Shown here: positions 57,054 to 64,000 of the stretch, one piece after another
How positions within the stretch are numbered: the first letter of the stretch is position 1
Layout of the letters: every line of letters begins with the position of its first letter
Assembly: GCA_964484065.1 (NCBI GenBank)
Contig: CAZAEW010000009.1
Coordinates: forward strand, 27,615 to 91,614
Reading direction: 5' to 3'
DNA from: JAEVLT01 sp964484065
Lineage (GTDB): Bacteria > Bacillota > Bacilli > Bacillales > Cytobacillaceae
Length of the DNA: 64,000 bases
Translations under genes and position numbers: made by a program
The notes under the pieces: model-generated
What the model saw: only the letters and a program-made list of their open reading frames with translations
Databases searched by the model: none
Told to the model about the DNA's origin: nothing

Positions 57054-58460
57054 CTATAGATATTTCCGATGAACCCCTTTGCCATCATAAGTGAACAGCA
57101 TAGCCCGGTCTTCAACCACCGTCTCCATATGAACCGTTCTTCCCCAAAGCTGGTGGATATACGGCATTACCTTTTCCAAGTACTTAACATCCAGTTCAAT
57201 ACCCTCATACCAGTGCTTCATGTACAGCTCGCCATTTTTCAAATAATCCCCGTCATTGACGGTAATGTACGGAAAGCCGCCGTTCACCCTCATATTCACA
57301 AGCTGATCCCTTACTTTTTCCCACCCTTTATCTACAATTTTATAATCCCGTCCCTGTTTTTGGAACAGGTACATATCTTCCCTCATCACCAGTTCCTTCG
57401 TTAAATAGTTGCGGAGGAAGGAAATATCGGATTCAATTTCCCGAACCTCAAAGATTTTTTCCTTTCCGGAACCGGGCTGAACCCCTCTTTTCTTCATTTC
57501 CTCTGTCGGGTTATCATAGCGGTCTTCAATGTCTTCAAAAATTTTGATTCCTAAATAATACGGATTGATCCCCGTCTTTGAAGGCTGAACAACTCCTGCA
57601 TTTAATTTGGCAAATTCAATCGCTTCCCCGCTCGTTAAATCCATTTCCCGCAATATCCGCTGATGCCAGTACGATGCCCAGCCTTCATTCATGATTTTCG
57701 TTTCCAGCTGCGGCCAAAAGTATAGCATTTCTTCCCGCATCATCGTTAAAATATCGCGCTGCCAGTCTTCAAGCTCCCTGCTGTACGATTCAATGAACAA
57801 GAGCAAATCCTTTTCCGGTTTGGGCGGAAATTTACGTTTCATCGATTTCTTTTCCGGTTTTTCGTCTTTTTCGTCCAATTTCCAAAGATCGTCATAAGGG
57901 GTAGCCATCGGCTGATCTTCTGACTCCTCGTCTTCCATTGTCCAGCTTAATTTCGGACGCATTAAGGATGGGTCAATGTGCTCGTCAATCGCCAGGACCG
58001 CATCCAAAAAGGTTTCCACTTCTTTTTTTCCGTATTGGATTTCGTATTGGCGGATCCGTTCCGCTGTTGCTGCCATGCTCTCAACCATATCCCGCTTCGT
58101 GTTCTGAAAGCGGACATTATTTTTGAAAAAGTCACAATGGGCAAGAACGTGAGCGACAATCAGTTTATTTTGAATAAGTGAATTCGAATCCAGCAAGAAG
58201 GCATAGCAAGGATTTGAATTGATGACGAGTTCATAAATTTTGCTTAAGCCAAAGTCATAATGAAGCTTCATTTTATAAAATTGCTTGCCAAAGCTCCAAT
58301 GTGAAAAGCGAGTTGGCATCCCATATGCCCCAAATGTATAAATAATATCTGACGGACAGATTTCATAGCGCATCGGATAAAAGTCTAAACCAAATCCTCT
58401 TGCGATTTCCGTGATTTCTCTTATCGCTGTCTCAAGCGCTTTACGGTCTTCTACCTCCAT
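57054..58460 (-). CDS. spoVR: SpoVR family protein (stage V sporulation protein R)
   Basis: 468 aa, soluble. The N-terminal YEICPSDIIYTFGAYGMPTR and FGKQFYKMKLHYDFGLSKIY, then NSNPCYAFLLDSNSLIQNKL, VAHVLAHCDFFKNN, NEGWASYWHQRILREM and the INPYYLGIKIFEDIE region are all SpoVR hallmarks. SpoVR is needed for normal spore cortex formation in B. subtilis and is transcribed by sigma-E there. A sigma-E-like promoter is present upstream (58491-58519). ATG 58460 follows a GGGGGG-rich ribosome site. Confidence 0.95.
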   Translation of the reverse strand: MEVEDRKALETAIREITEIARGFGLDFYPMRYEICPSDIIYTFGAYGMPTRFSHWSFGKQFYKMKLHYDFGLSKIYELVINSNPCYAFLLDSNSLIQNKLIVAHVLAHCDFFKNNVRFQNTKRDMVESMAATAERIRQYEIQYGKKEVETFLDAVLAIDEHIDPSLMRPKLSWTMEDEESEDQPMATPYDDLWKLDEKDEKPEKKSMKRKFPPKPEKDLLLFIESYSRELEDWQRDILTMMREEMLYFWPQLETKIMNEGWASYWHQRILREMDLTSGEAIEFAKLNAGVVQPSKTGINPYYLGIKIFEDIEDRYDNPTEEMKKRGVQPGSGKEKIFEVREIESDISFLRNYLTKELVMREDMYLFQKQGRDYKIVDKGWEKVRDQLVNMRVNGGFPYITVNDGDYLKNGELYMKHWYEGIELDVKYLEKVMPYIHQLWGRTVHMETVVEDRAMLFTYDGKGVHRKYL

Positions 58461-58490
58461 CTGCTTCCCCCCCTTTTTCTTCTTAAAAAC

Positions 58491-58519
58491 AATGTATGAA
58501 GAAAAAACAAGGATGATGA
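58491..58519 (-). promoter_or_regulatory. sigma-E-like promoter of spoVR
   Basis: On the minus strand TCATCAT (58519-58513), 14 bases and CATACATT (58498-58491). The -10 fits the sigma-E consensus CATACAHT well; the -35 is weak. Confidence 0.5.
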
Positions 58520-58547
58520 GGTTGTTTACAAGAAATTTCCGATCAAC

Positions 58548-59531
58548 TTATTCAGCCAGCATCTTTGCTTCTTGAGCAATCATCAAACCTACATATTTGT
58601 TTCGTTTCCATTCTTCTTTATATACGGTAAGAGGCGGATGCCTGTCTCCGACAAGATAGCTGATTTCAATTGTCATTGCCGGACGGCGGTAAGCGGTAAT
58701 AAACCAATCGGTAAATCCTCCTCCATAAGCTTCTTTAGGAGGCTTGGCCAGTTTGTATTTTGTTAGCTTTGCCGTTTTTTTTGCAATCATACGGTCACGG
58801 CTGAGCTGAGCTCCATTTTTATATTTCCAAAAAATCTCACGTCCTGCGGTATGATAGGCAACCGCAATTTCAGGCTGAATTTTATCCACAAAGCTTGTCA
58901 AAGCGGCCGCCTCGGCTGCCTCCAATGGTCTACTTCCCTTAAAAAATTGATACCATGGATCATTTGGCTTTTTCGGAAGTTTTTCCCACCCAGCCGGGTA
59001 TTGTCTGTTTAGATCGACTCCCATCCCATTTGCCTTCCACCTGATAAAATCATCCCAGCCTTGATTCATAAACATTAACCGGTTTTGGTGCTGATTGGGA
59101 AACGACTTTATTTGATTTTGCTGGATTGCTACCCCATCAGGGTTTAGCATTGGCAGAAACCAAATGGACACCTCTTGTAATATGTCTGTGCTGTAAGGCC
59201 CACATGGCTGACGTTTTTGGTAAGCATCTGTATAGGTTTCAAGCATATTCATCAAGAGCAGGCTTGTCATCCATTCCCGGCCGTGATGAGCCCCGACAAA
59301 AAGAACATTTTTCTTACCTTTGCCCAGTTTTACAGCATAAATGTTTCTGCCAAAATGCGAGGTCCCGATCGTTTTCAGCTGCAATTCATCATTATATTTA
59401 CTATTCATCCAGTTAAGCTGATCTGTCATCATATCGTACGTATACACTTTTTCCTCTGCAGCAGCTTTTCCTAAAGGAGCCGTTAAGAAGAATAAGGAAA
59501 AGATCAAGATCATCCAAGTGGTTTTTCGCAT
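58548..59531 (-). CDS. secreted M14 zinc carboxypeptidase family protein
   Basis: 327 aa with a signal peptide (TTWMILIFSLFFLTAPLGKA, cleaved near AAAEE). The M14 motifs are present: Zn ligands in VGAHHGREWM (HxxE), the MLNPDGVAI segment, YHTAGREIFW with the third ligand, and the catalytic Glu in TIEISYLVG. The substrate-specificity region suggests gamma-D-glutamyl-L-diamino acid peptidase types acting on cell-wall peptides, as B. subtilis YqgT. It may act on cortex or wall peptides, but the gene is transcribed apart from spoVR as far as the sequence shows. Confidence 0.87.
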   Translation of the reverse strand: MRKTTWMILIFSLFFLTAPLGKAAAEEKVYTYDMMTDQLNWMNSKYNDELQLKTIGTSHFGRNIYAVKLGKGKKNVLFVGAHHGREWMTSLLLMNMLETYTDAYQKRQPCGPYSTDILQEVSIWFLPMLNPDGVAIQQNQIKSFPNQHQNRLMFMNQGWDDFIRWKANGMGVDLNRQYPAGWEKLPKKPNDPWYQFFKGSRPLEAAEAAALTSFVDKIQPEIAVAYHTAGREIFWKYKNGAQLSRDRMIAKKTAKLTKYKLAKPPKEAYGGGFTDWFITAYRRPAMTIEISYLVGDRHPPLTVYKEEWKRNKYVGLMIAQEAKMLAE

Positions 59532-59641
59532 ATCCTCCCTCCCGTTTCTTTAAGAAAATCTTACCCAACATTTACTGTGAAAGTTCTTAGAAGAAAGGCA
59601 CAAACTAATCTTAACTCCTATATAAGGAGGAGATTTTCAAA

Positions 59642-59896
59642 GTGAATAAAGTGGATTATGACCGGGCATTATTCTATACGCACCGGTCAGAATGGGACAA
59701 CTTGCTGATTTTAATGGTAAGGACACAAGACCATTTTTTATCGAAAAAAATTGAGCATTTCCTGCATGCTTACAATTTTGAAAAAGATTATTCCGTCATT
59801 GAGAAAAAGCTTTACGCGCTTTTGCGTTACATCGACCATGCAAACGAGACTGTTGAACCGGATCTTTCCTCCATACCGATATATAGTCTTTCCTAA
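59642..59896 (+). CDS. yhdB: YhdB-like conserved protein
   Basis: 84 aa, soluble and acidic, with DYDRALFYTHRSEWDNLLIL and KKIEHFLHAYNFEKDYSVIE. It matches the Bacillaceae YhdB family as I know it; the function is unknown. The start is GTG 59642, nine bases after AAGGAGGAG. In B. subtilis yhdB lies near spoVR, as here. Confidence 0.72.
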   Translation: MNKVDYDRALFYTHRSEWDNLLILMVRTQDHFLSKKIEHFLHAYNFEKDYSVIEKKLYALLRYIDHANETVEPDLSSIPIYSLS

Positions 59897-59964
59897 ATTA
59901 ACGATTGAATACTGTTTATTGTGCTAAAATTCATTACTAACCGGATCAAAGAATTCCACCGAAA

Positions 59965-59996
59965 AAAACACGGCCTCCTGACTGGGGCCGTGTTTT
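59965..59996. terminator. terminator between yhdB and pgcA
   Basis: AAAACACGGCC and GGCCGTGTTTT form an 11-bp stem around TCCTGACTGG with T-rich flanks on both strands. Confidence 0.85.
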
Positions 59997-60026
59997 AACT
60001 TATATGATTGGACGCTTGCGCTTTTC

Positions 60027-61763
60027 TTACTTTACTGCCTTCATTTTTTGGTCAACAAGAGCCATGAAATCATCCTGAACTTTTTGCAGCTTTTGTTTGC
60101 TTTCCTCAAGACCTTTTCCACTTACACCCATATAAAATTTCACTTTTGGCTCTGTTCCGGATGGGCGCAAACACACCCAGGAACCGTCATCAAAGATGTA
60201 CTTCAATACATTTGATTTTGGCAGGTTGATCTTTTCCGTTCCATTATCGGTCTGGCGAACTCCTGATAAATAATCTTCGCAGGCTTTCACGGTTAAATTA
60301 CCGAGGTTTTTGAGCGGCTCATTCCGGAAAGAAGCCAAAATCTGCTGGATCATCTCCGCTCCTTCCTTGCCTTTCAAGGTAAGAGAACGGAGGCCTTCTT
60401 GATAGAATCCATACTTTTCAAACACTTGCATTAAGCCATCATAAAGAGTCATCTTTTGCTTTTTATAATAGGCACAAACTTCCGTGGCTAAAATAGCTGC
60501 CTGAACAGCATCTTTATCCCGGACAAAATCACCGATTAAATAACCATAGCTTTCTTCGTATCCGAATAAAAAGGTGTATTCACCTGATTCTTTATACTGA
60601 TTAATTTTTTCAGCAATAAATTTAAATCCGGTTAACACATCAACCGTCGGAATTTGATAGGATTCAGCAATCGTTCTGCCGATTTCCGATGTAACAATTG
60701 TTTTTAGGACAACACCATTTTTAGGAAGGGTCCCTTTTGCCTGCTTTTGGGTGATTAGGTAATCGAGCAATAAGGCCCCTGTTTGATTACCTGTTAAAAC
60801 AACGTATTCTCCCTCATGGTTGAGAACAGCGATTCCTAAGCGGTCGGCATCAGGGTCTGTTCCAATTAAGATGTCTGCTCCTAGTTTTTTTCCATCACGA
60901 ATCGCCAGTTCAAAAGCAGCATGCTCCTCCGGATTTGGACTTTTGACAGTTGAAAATTCCGGATCTGGCAGCTCTTGTTCCGGGACAACATGGATATTTT
61001 TATAGCCAAGGGCAGTCAGAGCATTGCGTACCGGTTTATTCGCCGTTCCGTGCAATGGAGTAAAGACCACTTTAATATCGGATTCCATTGCCAGGTTTGG
61101 ATTTTCAGAGATCGTTCTTAATTTTTCAATGTAGGCTTGATCAATTTCCGCACCGATTGTAACAATCAGCCCTGCTTCACGAAGAGCGCTTTCACTATTT
61201 ACATCAATTAATAATTCATTTTCAATTGCATTTACTTTTAAAATAACCTGATCTGCACTGTCCGGAGGAAGCTGTCCTCCATCAGAGCCGTATACCTTAT
61301 AACCGTTATATTCAGGGGGATTATGGCTTGCCGTTATCACTATCCCCGAAAAAGCATTTAAATACCGCAGTGCAAATGATAATTCAGGTGTTGGCCGTAA
61401 TTCATCAAATACGTATGTTTGAATGCCTCTTGTTGCCAATGTCTTTGCGGCTTCCATGGCAAATTCAGGCGATTTATGGCGGGAATCAAAAGCAATCACA
61501 ACACCGCGCTTTTTCGCTTCTTCCCCATGCTCTTCTATGTATGCTGCCAGCCCAGCGGAAGCTTTGCGGACTGTGTAAAGGTTCATTCGGTTTGTTCCTG
61601 CGCCGATTTCGCCTCTCATCCCGCCGGTTCCAAATTCCAGGTTCTTATAAAAGGCTTCTTCCAGTTGTTTTTCATTTTTTGCTATTTCTGCTAATTGATT
61701 TTTCAATTCAGAATCAAGTTCAGCAAATTGAATCCATCTCTCAGCATTTGCTTTCCAATCCAT
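60027..61763 (-). CDS. pgcA: alpha-phosphoglucomutase
   Basis: 578 aa of the phosphohexomutase family: converts glucose 6-phosphate to glucose 1-phosphate for UDP-glucose, teichoic acid and glycolipid synthesis. GTGGMRGEIG at the N-terminus, active-site Ser in VITASHNPPEYNGYKVYG, metal loop GTDPDADRLG, sugar-binding FLFGYEESYGY and the phosphate-binding RPSGTEPKVKFYMG. I chose ATG 61763 (MDWKANAE) behind GGGAGG; the upstream ATG 61778 overlaps that site. B. subtilis pgcA (yhxB) lies in a similar neighbourhood. Confidence 0.95.
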   Translation of the reverse strand: MDWKANAERWIQFAELDSELKNQLAEIAKNEKQLEEAFYKNLEFGTGGMRGEIGAGTNRMNLYTVRKASAGLAAYIEEHGEEAKKRGVVIAFDSRHKSPEFAMEAAKTLATRGIQTYVFDELRPTPELSFALRYLNAFSGIVITASHNPPEYNGYKVYGSDGGQLPPDSADQVILKVNAIENELLIDVNSESALREAGLIVTIGAEIDQAYIEKLRTISENPNLAMESDIKVVFTPLHGTANKPVRNALTALGYKNIHVVPEQELPDPEFSTVKSPNPEEHAAFELAIRDGKKLGADILIGTDPDADRLGIAVLNHEGEYVVLTGNQTGALLLDYLITQKQAKGTLPKNGVVLKTIVTSEIGRTIAESYQIPTVDVLTGFKFIAEKINQYKESGEYTFLFGYEESYGYLIGDFVRDKDAVQAAILATEVCAYYKKQKMTLYDGLMQVFEKYGFYQEGLRSLTLKGKEGAEMIQQILASFRNEPLKNLGNLTVKACEDYLSGVRQTDNGTEKINLPKSNVLKYIFDDGSWVCLRPSGTEPKVKFYMGVSGKGLEESKQKLQKVQDDFMALVDQKMKAVK

Positions 61764-61882
61764 CAGATTTCCTCCCATGTAAAAATTCTGATATTGACTT
61801 TTTCTTACTTTTCTTTAATATAATCAACACCCTTTATTTTATTATTAGCATCCAGGAATGTACATGGATTTTTTAAAAACAG

Positions 61883-62001
61883 AAAAAGGATGGCTCAGGA
61901 AGGATTGGAACCATCGCTCGTACTTGATATGCAGCAACAAAATGTACTTTTGCTGTATTTATCAGTTGAGGGGAAGCACCTTTCTTTGAGACATCCTTTT
62001 T
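61883..62001. ncRNA. candidate structured RNA or complex terminator
   Basis: AAAAAGGATG (61883-61892) and CATCCTTTTT (61992-62001) close a 119-base domain. Inside, GCTCAGGAAGG pairs with CCTTTCTTTGAG, and CAGCAACAAAA pairs with TTTTGCTG around 61932-61955. Both strands end in T-rich tracts. It lies between yhcU and pgcA, both on the minus strand, so it may be a riboswitch-like leader of pgcA, an independent RNA, or an elaborate terminator of yhcU. I do not recognise a known family. Confidence 0.45.
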
Positions 62002-62006
62002 GATCT

Positions 62007-62399
62007 TTATATTAGCATTTCATTTGCAGGCTTCGTATAAACGCTAAACATACATTTTTTTGTATTTTTTGCCTCAATGAACTGCTGTAATTGAAACGGG
62101 AAAAATATTCCAAAACCTTGCAGGTTCTCCACATTTTTGTCGAAAATTTCGGAATACTCCTCATTAAGAACCGGCTGTTCTAAAATGGAAATAATCGTTT
62201 GCAGACTGGCCATAACCTGAAAGGCGTATTTTAACGTGCTAAAATCTTCATAATGCGGAGAGCGCAGAATGTTTAACCGCTCAAATTCTCTTATTTCTTC
62301 ATCAGCAAAATAATTAGGAAATACATTTGAATACATATATCCTACGAGCCCGCTGATTTCTTCCTCCTGCCCTGGAGTGGAGGCAAAGACGATCCTCAT
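62007..62399 (-). CDS. yhcU: YhcU/DUF5365 family protein
   Basis: 130 aa, soluble. IVFASTPGQEEEISGLVGYM, NVFPNYFADEEIREFERLNI and QTIISILEQ match the Bacillaceae YhcU family. The function is unknown. Divergent from yhcT, as the B. subtilis pair yhcU and yhcT are neighbours. ATG 62399 with a GGTGGG site just upstream. Confidence 0.75.
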   Translation of the reverse strand: MRIVFASTPGQEEEISGLVGYMYSNVFPNYFADEEIREFERLNILRSPHYEDFSTLKYAFQVMASLQTIISILEQPVLNEEYSEIFDKNVENLQGFGIFFPFQLQQFIEAKNTKKCMFSVYTKPANEMLI

Positions 62400-62543
62400 T
62401 ATTTACCCACCTTTTCCTTCCCATATTTCTAGCGTATGATATGCATTAAGAATACCATAAAATATTTTGTTTTTGTGTGGTAATTATTGCCCTGTCAAGT
62501 ATTGAAAAAAATTTTACAAATAATTTTTTAAAGGAGCAAAAAA

Positions 62544-63467
62544 ATGCTGCAGACAAGCCGAAAAGGAAAGTGGTTTGAAGCGGTTATTCCTAAGGAATGG
62601 GGAGGAATGACCGTGGCCGATCTTTTCCGGACAACATGGGGAGCACCCAAAAAATTAACTCATTTATTTCGAATGGAAAAGAAAGTGTTATTAAATGGAA
62701 TTCCTGCAAACTGGAATATAGCTCTTGCCCCGGGTGATAAGCTGATGATCTGCCTATTTGACGAACCAAGCAGAGACATTCCTCTTGCAGCCATCGATGT
62801 GCCGGTGCTTTTTGAAGATGATCACCTCATCATCTTTAACAAGCCGGCTTTCATGAATACTCACCCAAATGATATAAAGGACGATAAGGATACTTTGCTT
62901 AATGCAGCCGTGTATTATTTACAGACAAACGGGGAAACCGCAAACATTCATCATATTCATCGGCTTGACCGGGATACCACAGGAACGATTCTTTTTTCGA
63001 AACATTCATTATCAGGAGCCATTCTTGATCGGATGCTTGAGCAAAGAAAAATAAAAAGAACCTACATTGCAGCGGTTGAAGGTCTATTATCTGCTAAAAA
63101 AGGAACCATTAAGGCACCGATTGGCCGGGATCGGCACCATGCTACACTGCGCCGGGTTTCACAGACAGGTCAGGAAGCGGTTACTCATTACGAAGTGATT
63201 CAGATGGACCATAAGAAAAAGTTAACTTATGTGAAATGCTGGCTTGAGACAGGACGAACGCATCAAATCCGTGTCCATTTCAGCCATATTGGCCATCCGT
63301 TAGCAGGTGACAGATTATATGGAGGGAAAGAGATCTTCAATCGGCAGGCCTTGCATGCCGCGAAGCTGGAGCTGATCCACCCGTTTACAGAAGAAAAAAT
63401 GGTCTGTTATGCTCCCTTTACGGATAAGCCCCCCATTTTTAGGGGAATTGATGTTTTTAAAATTTGA
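62544..63467 (+). CDS. yhcT: RluA-family pseudouridine synthase (YhcT-like)
   Basis: 307 aa. An N-terminal S4-like part (MTVADLFRTTWGAPKKLTHL) precedes the RluA catalytic domain with the active-site Asp in HHIHRLDRDTTGTILFSKH, then EQRKIKRTYIAAVEG, KCWLETGRTHQIRVHFSHIG and HPLAGDRLYGG. It converts specific uridines of rRNA or tRNA to pseudouridine; the target site is not shown. AAAGGAG precedes ATG 62544. Monocistronic. Confidence 0.92.
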   Translation: MLQTSRKGKWFEAVIPKEWGGMTVADLFRTTWGAPKKLTHLFRMEKKVLLNGIPANWNIALAPGDKLMICLFDEPSRDIPLAAIDVPVLFEDDHLIIFNKPAFMNTHPNDIKDDKDTLLNAAVYYLQTNGETANIHHIHRLDRDTTGTILFSKHSLSGAILDRMLEQRKIKRTYIAAVEGLLSAKKGTIKAPIGRDRHHATLRRVSQTGQEAVTHYEVIQMDHKKKLTYVKCWLETGRTHQIRVHFSHIGHPLAGDRLYGGKEIFNRQALHAAKLELIHPFTEEKMVCYAPFTDKPPIFRGIDVFKI

Positions 63468-63468
63468 A

Positions 63469-63500
63469 AGGGTCCGCCCCAAGGGGCAGACCCGCTTTTC
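63469..63500. terminator. terminator between yhcT and the YeaQ-type gene
   Basis: GGGTCCGCCCC and GGGGCAGACCC pair with one mismatch and are followed by GCTTTTC. Confidence 0.85.
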
Positions 63501-63501
63501 A

Positions 63502-63759
63502 TTAATCCGATGTTTTTCTGAATCCCCGCAGGATAAGGCTGAGCAGGAATACCACAACTACAGCCCCAATGATGGCTGGTATAATCGCAAAATTGGCTAC
63601 ATGAGGTCCCCAGTTACCGAGGATTAACGTTCCGAGCCAAGCTCCTACAAAACCTGCGATGATATTCCCAATAACCCCGCCGGGAATATCTTTTCCCATA
63701 ATCATGCCGGCAAGCCAGCCAATAACTCCTCCAACAATTAATGACCAAAGAAAGCTCAT
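63502..63759 (-). CDS. GlsB/YeaQ/YmgE-family membrane protein
   Basis: 85 aa, three membrane helices with the family's Gly-rich pattern (LIVGGVIGWLAGMIMGKD, GNIIAGFVGAWLGTLILG, FAIIPAIIGAVVVVFLLSLI). Such proteins accompany stress responses but their role is unclear. I chose ATG 63759 behind AAAGGAG; the longer frame contains that site. Convergent with yhcT. Confidence 0.85.
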   Translation of the reverse strand: MSFLWSLIVGGVIGWLAGMIMGKDIPGGVIGNIIAGFVGAWLGTLILGNWGPHVANFAIIPAIIGAVVVVFLLSLILRGFRKTSD

Positions 63760-63826
63760 TTGAACACTCCTTTGACAATTCATATTCTTGTTCGTTTTTC
63801 TTAAAAGAGCAGTAAGTAAATGGTAA

Positions 63827-63852
63827 AAAACCAATTATCCAATTGGCTTTTT
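63827..63852. terminator. hairpin with A/T-rich flanks, likely terminator
   Basis: AAAACCAATT and AATTGGCTTTT pair around ATCC. It could end a minus-strand gene lying beyond the right edge. Confidence 0.6.
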
Positions 63853-64000
63853 ACACCCATTGCTGCTGTACACTTAAATTACCCATTCTTTTTAAAAATA
63901 AACGTAAAGAAAAATGGCCGATTGGCCGAACTTACAAGGAGAAGACAGGAACAAGCGGCCTTATACATAATTGGGAAGGAAAAAATTTGCTAATAAATTT

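Noticed and set aside
61328..61876. 182-aa plus-strand frame
   Set aside because: Antisense to pgcA, with biased composition and no family motifs.
61880..62001. tRNA-like segment (GGTTCCAATCC on the minus strand)
   Set aside because: It resembles a T-arm, but no acceptor stem, anticodon arm or D-arm can be drawn around it.

Overview
This window comes from an endospore-forming Firmicute of the Bacillaceae. It carries an alpha/beta-type SASP gene, spoVR, a YheC/YheD spore-coat ATP-grasp gene, a KinB-like kinase gene, low-to-moderate G+C, AGGAGG-type ribosome sites and many intrinsic terminators. Several groups match the Bacillus subtilis yhc-yhd-yhe neighbourhood by content (yhcT, yhcU, pgcA/yhxB, yhdB, spoVR, the yhdP-yhdQ-yhdT trio, yheC/D), but in a different arrangement. 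A run of exactly 100 N at 9284-9383 marks a scaffold gap inside a tandem repeat.

Layout. 1-6.7 kb: the 3' part of a YheC/D gene, an MsmX-type ABC ATPase, a SASP, a sigma-Y-like ECF operon with a clear autoregulatory promoter, and iadA. 6.7-13.1 kb: a class A PBP, a 52-bp tandem array, an XRE regulator, and feoA-feoB plus a Cys-rich Feo protein behind two Fur boxes. 13.4-19.7 kb: an orphan histidine kinase, a GNAT, and two CNNM/CorC (MpfA-type) genes flanking a MerR gene. 19.8-22.1 kb: an orphan operon with an F0 subunit a, a shortened subunit b and an AtpZ-like/DUF3939-like fusion, with no c ring or F1 genes. 22.2-29.7 kb: kdpFABC followed by a kinase-less tandem-duplicated KdpD, behind a long structured leader. 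29.8-34.9 kb: a DUF445 protein, ycgQR-type metal-related permeases, a second (51-bp) tandem array and a secreted acid phosphatase. 35-38.3 kb: an LnrLMN-like ABC exporter. 38.5-42.6 kb: TPP riboswitch, tenI-thiO-thiS-thiG-thiF. 42.6-46.4 kb: an NreBC-like two-component system and an SQR-family flavoprotein. 46.7-50.6 kb: a KinB-like protein lacking its phospho-acceptor His, then kimA behind a c-di-AMP riboswitch. 50.9-57 kb: small membrane proteins and two OmpR-type two-component systems. 57-64 kb: spoVR, an M14 peptidase, yhdB, pgcA, a candidate structured RNA, yhcU, yhcT and a YeaQ-type membrane protein.

Potassium runs through the window: kdpFABC, a KdpD sensor module without a kinase, and kimA under a c-di-AMP riboswitch. 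With no kdpE and no kinase domain on KdpD, kdp control in this strain may rest on RNA and on KdpD as a ligand-binding protein.

The most unusual items are: (1) the orphan F0 a/b plus AtpZ-DUF3939 operon; (2) a family of 43-nt elements (9-nt inverted arms around a 25-nt centre) that builds both tandem arrays, with different sequences, and occurs once in the kimA leader; (3) ribosome-binding sites separated from the start codon by a hairpin in both CNNM paralogues; (4) the double KdpD and the kdp leader hairpin; (5) two atypical sensor kinases, one without its phospho-acceptor His and one with three of the four NreB cysteines.
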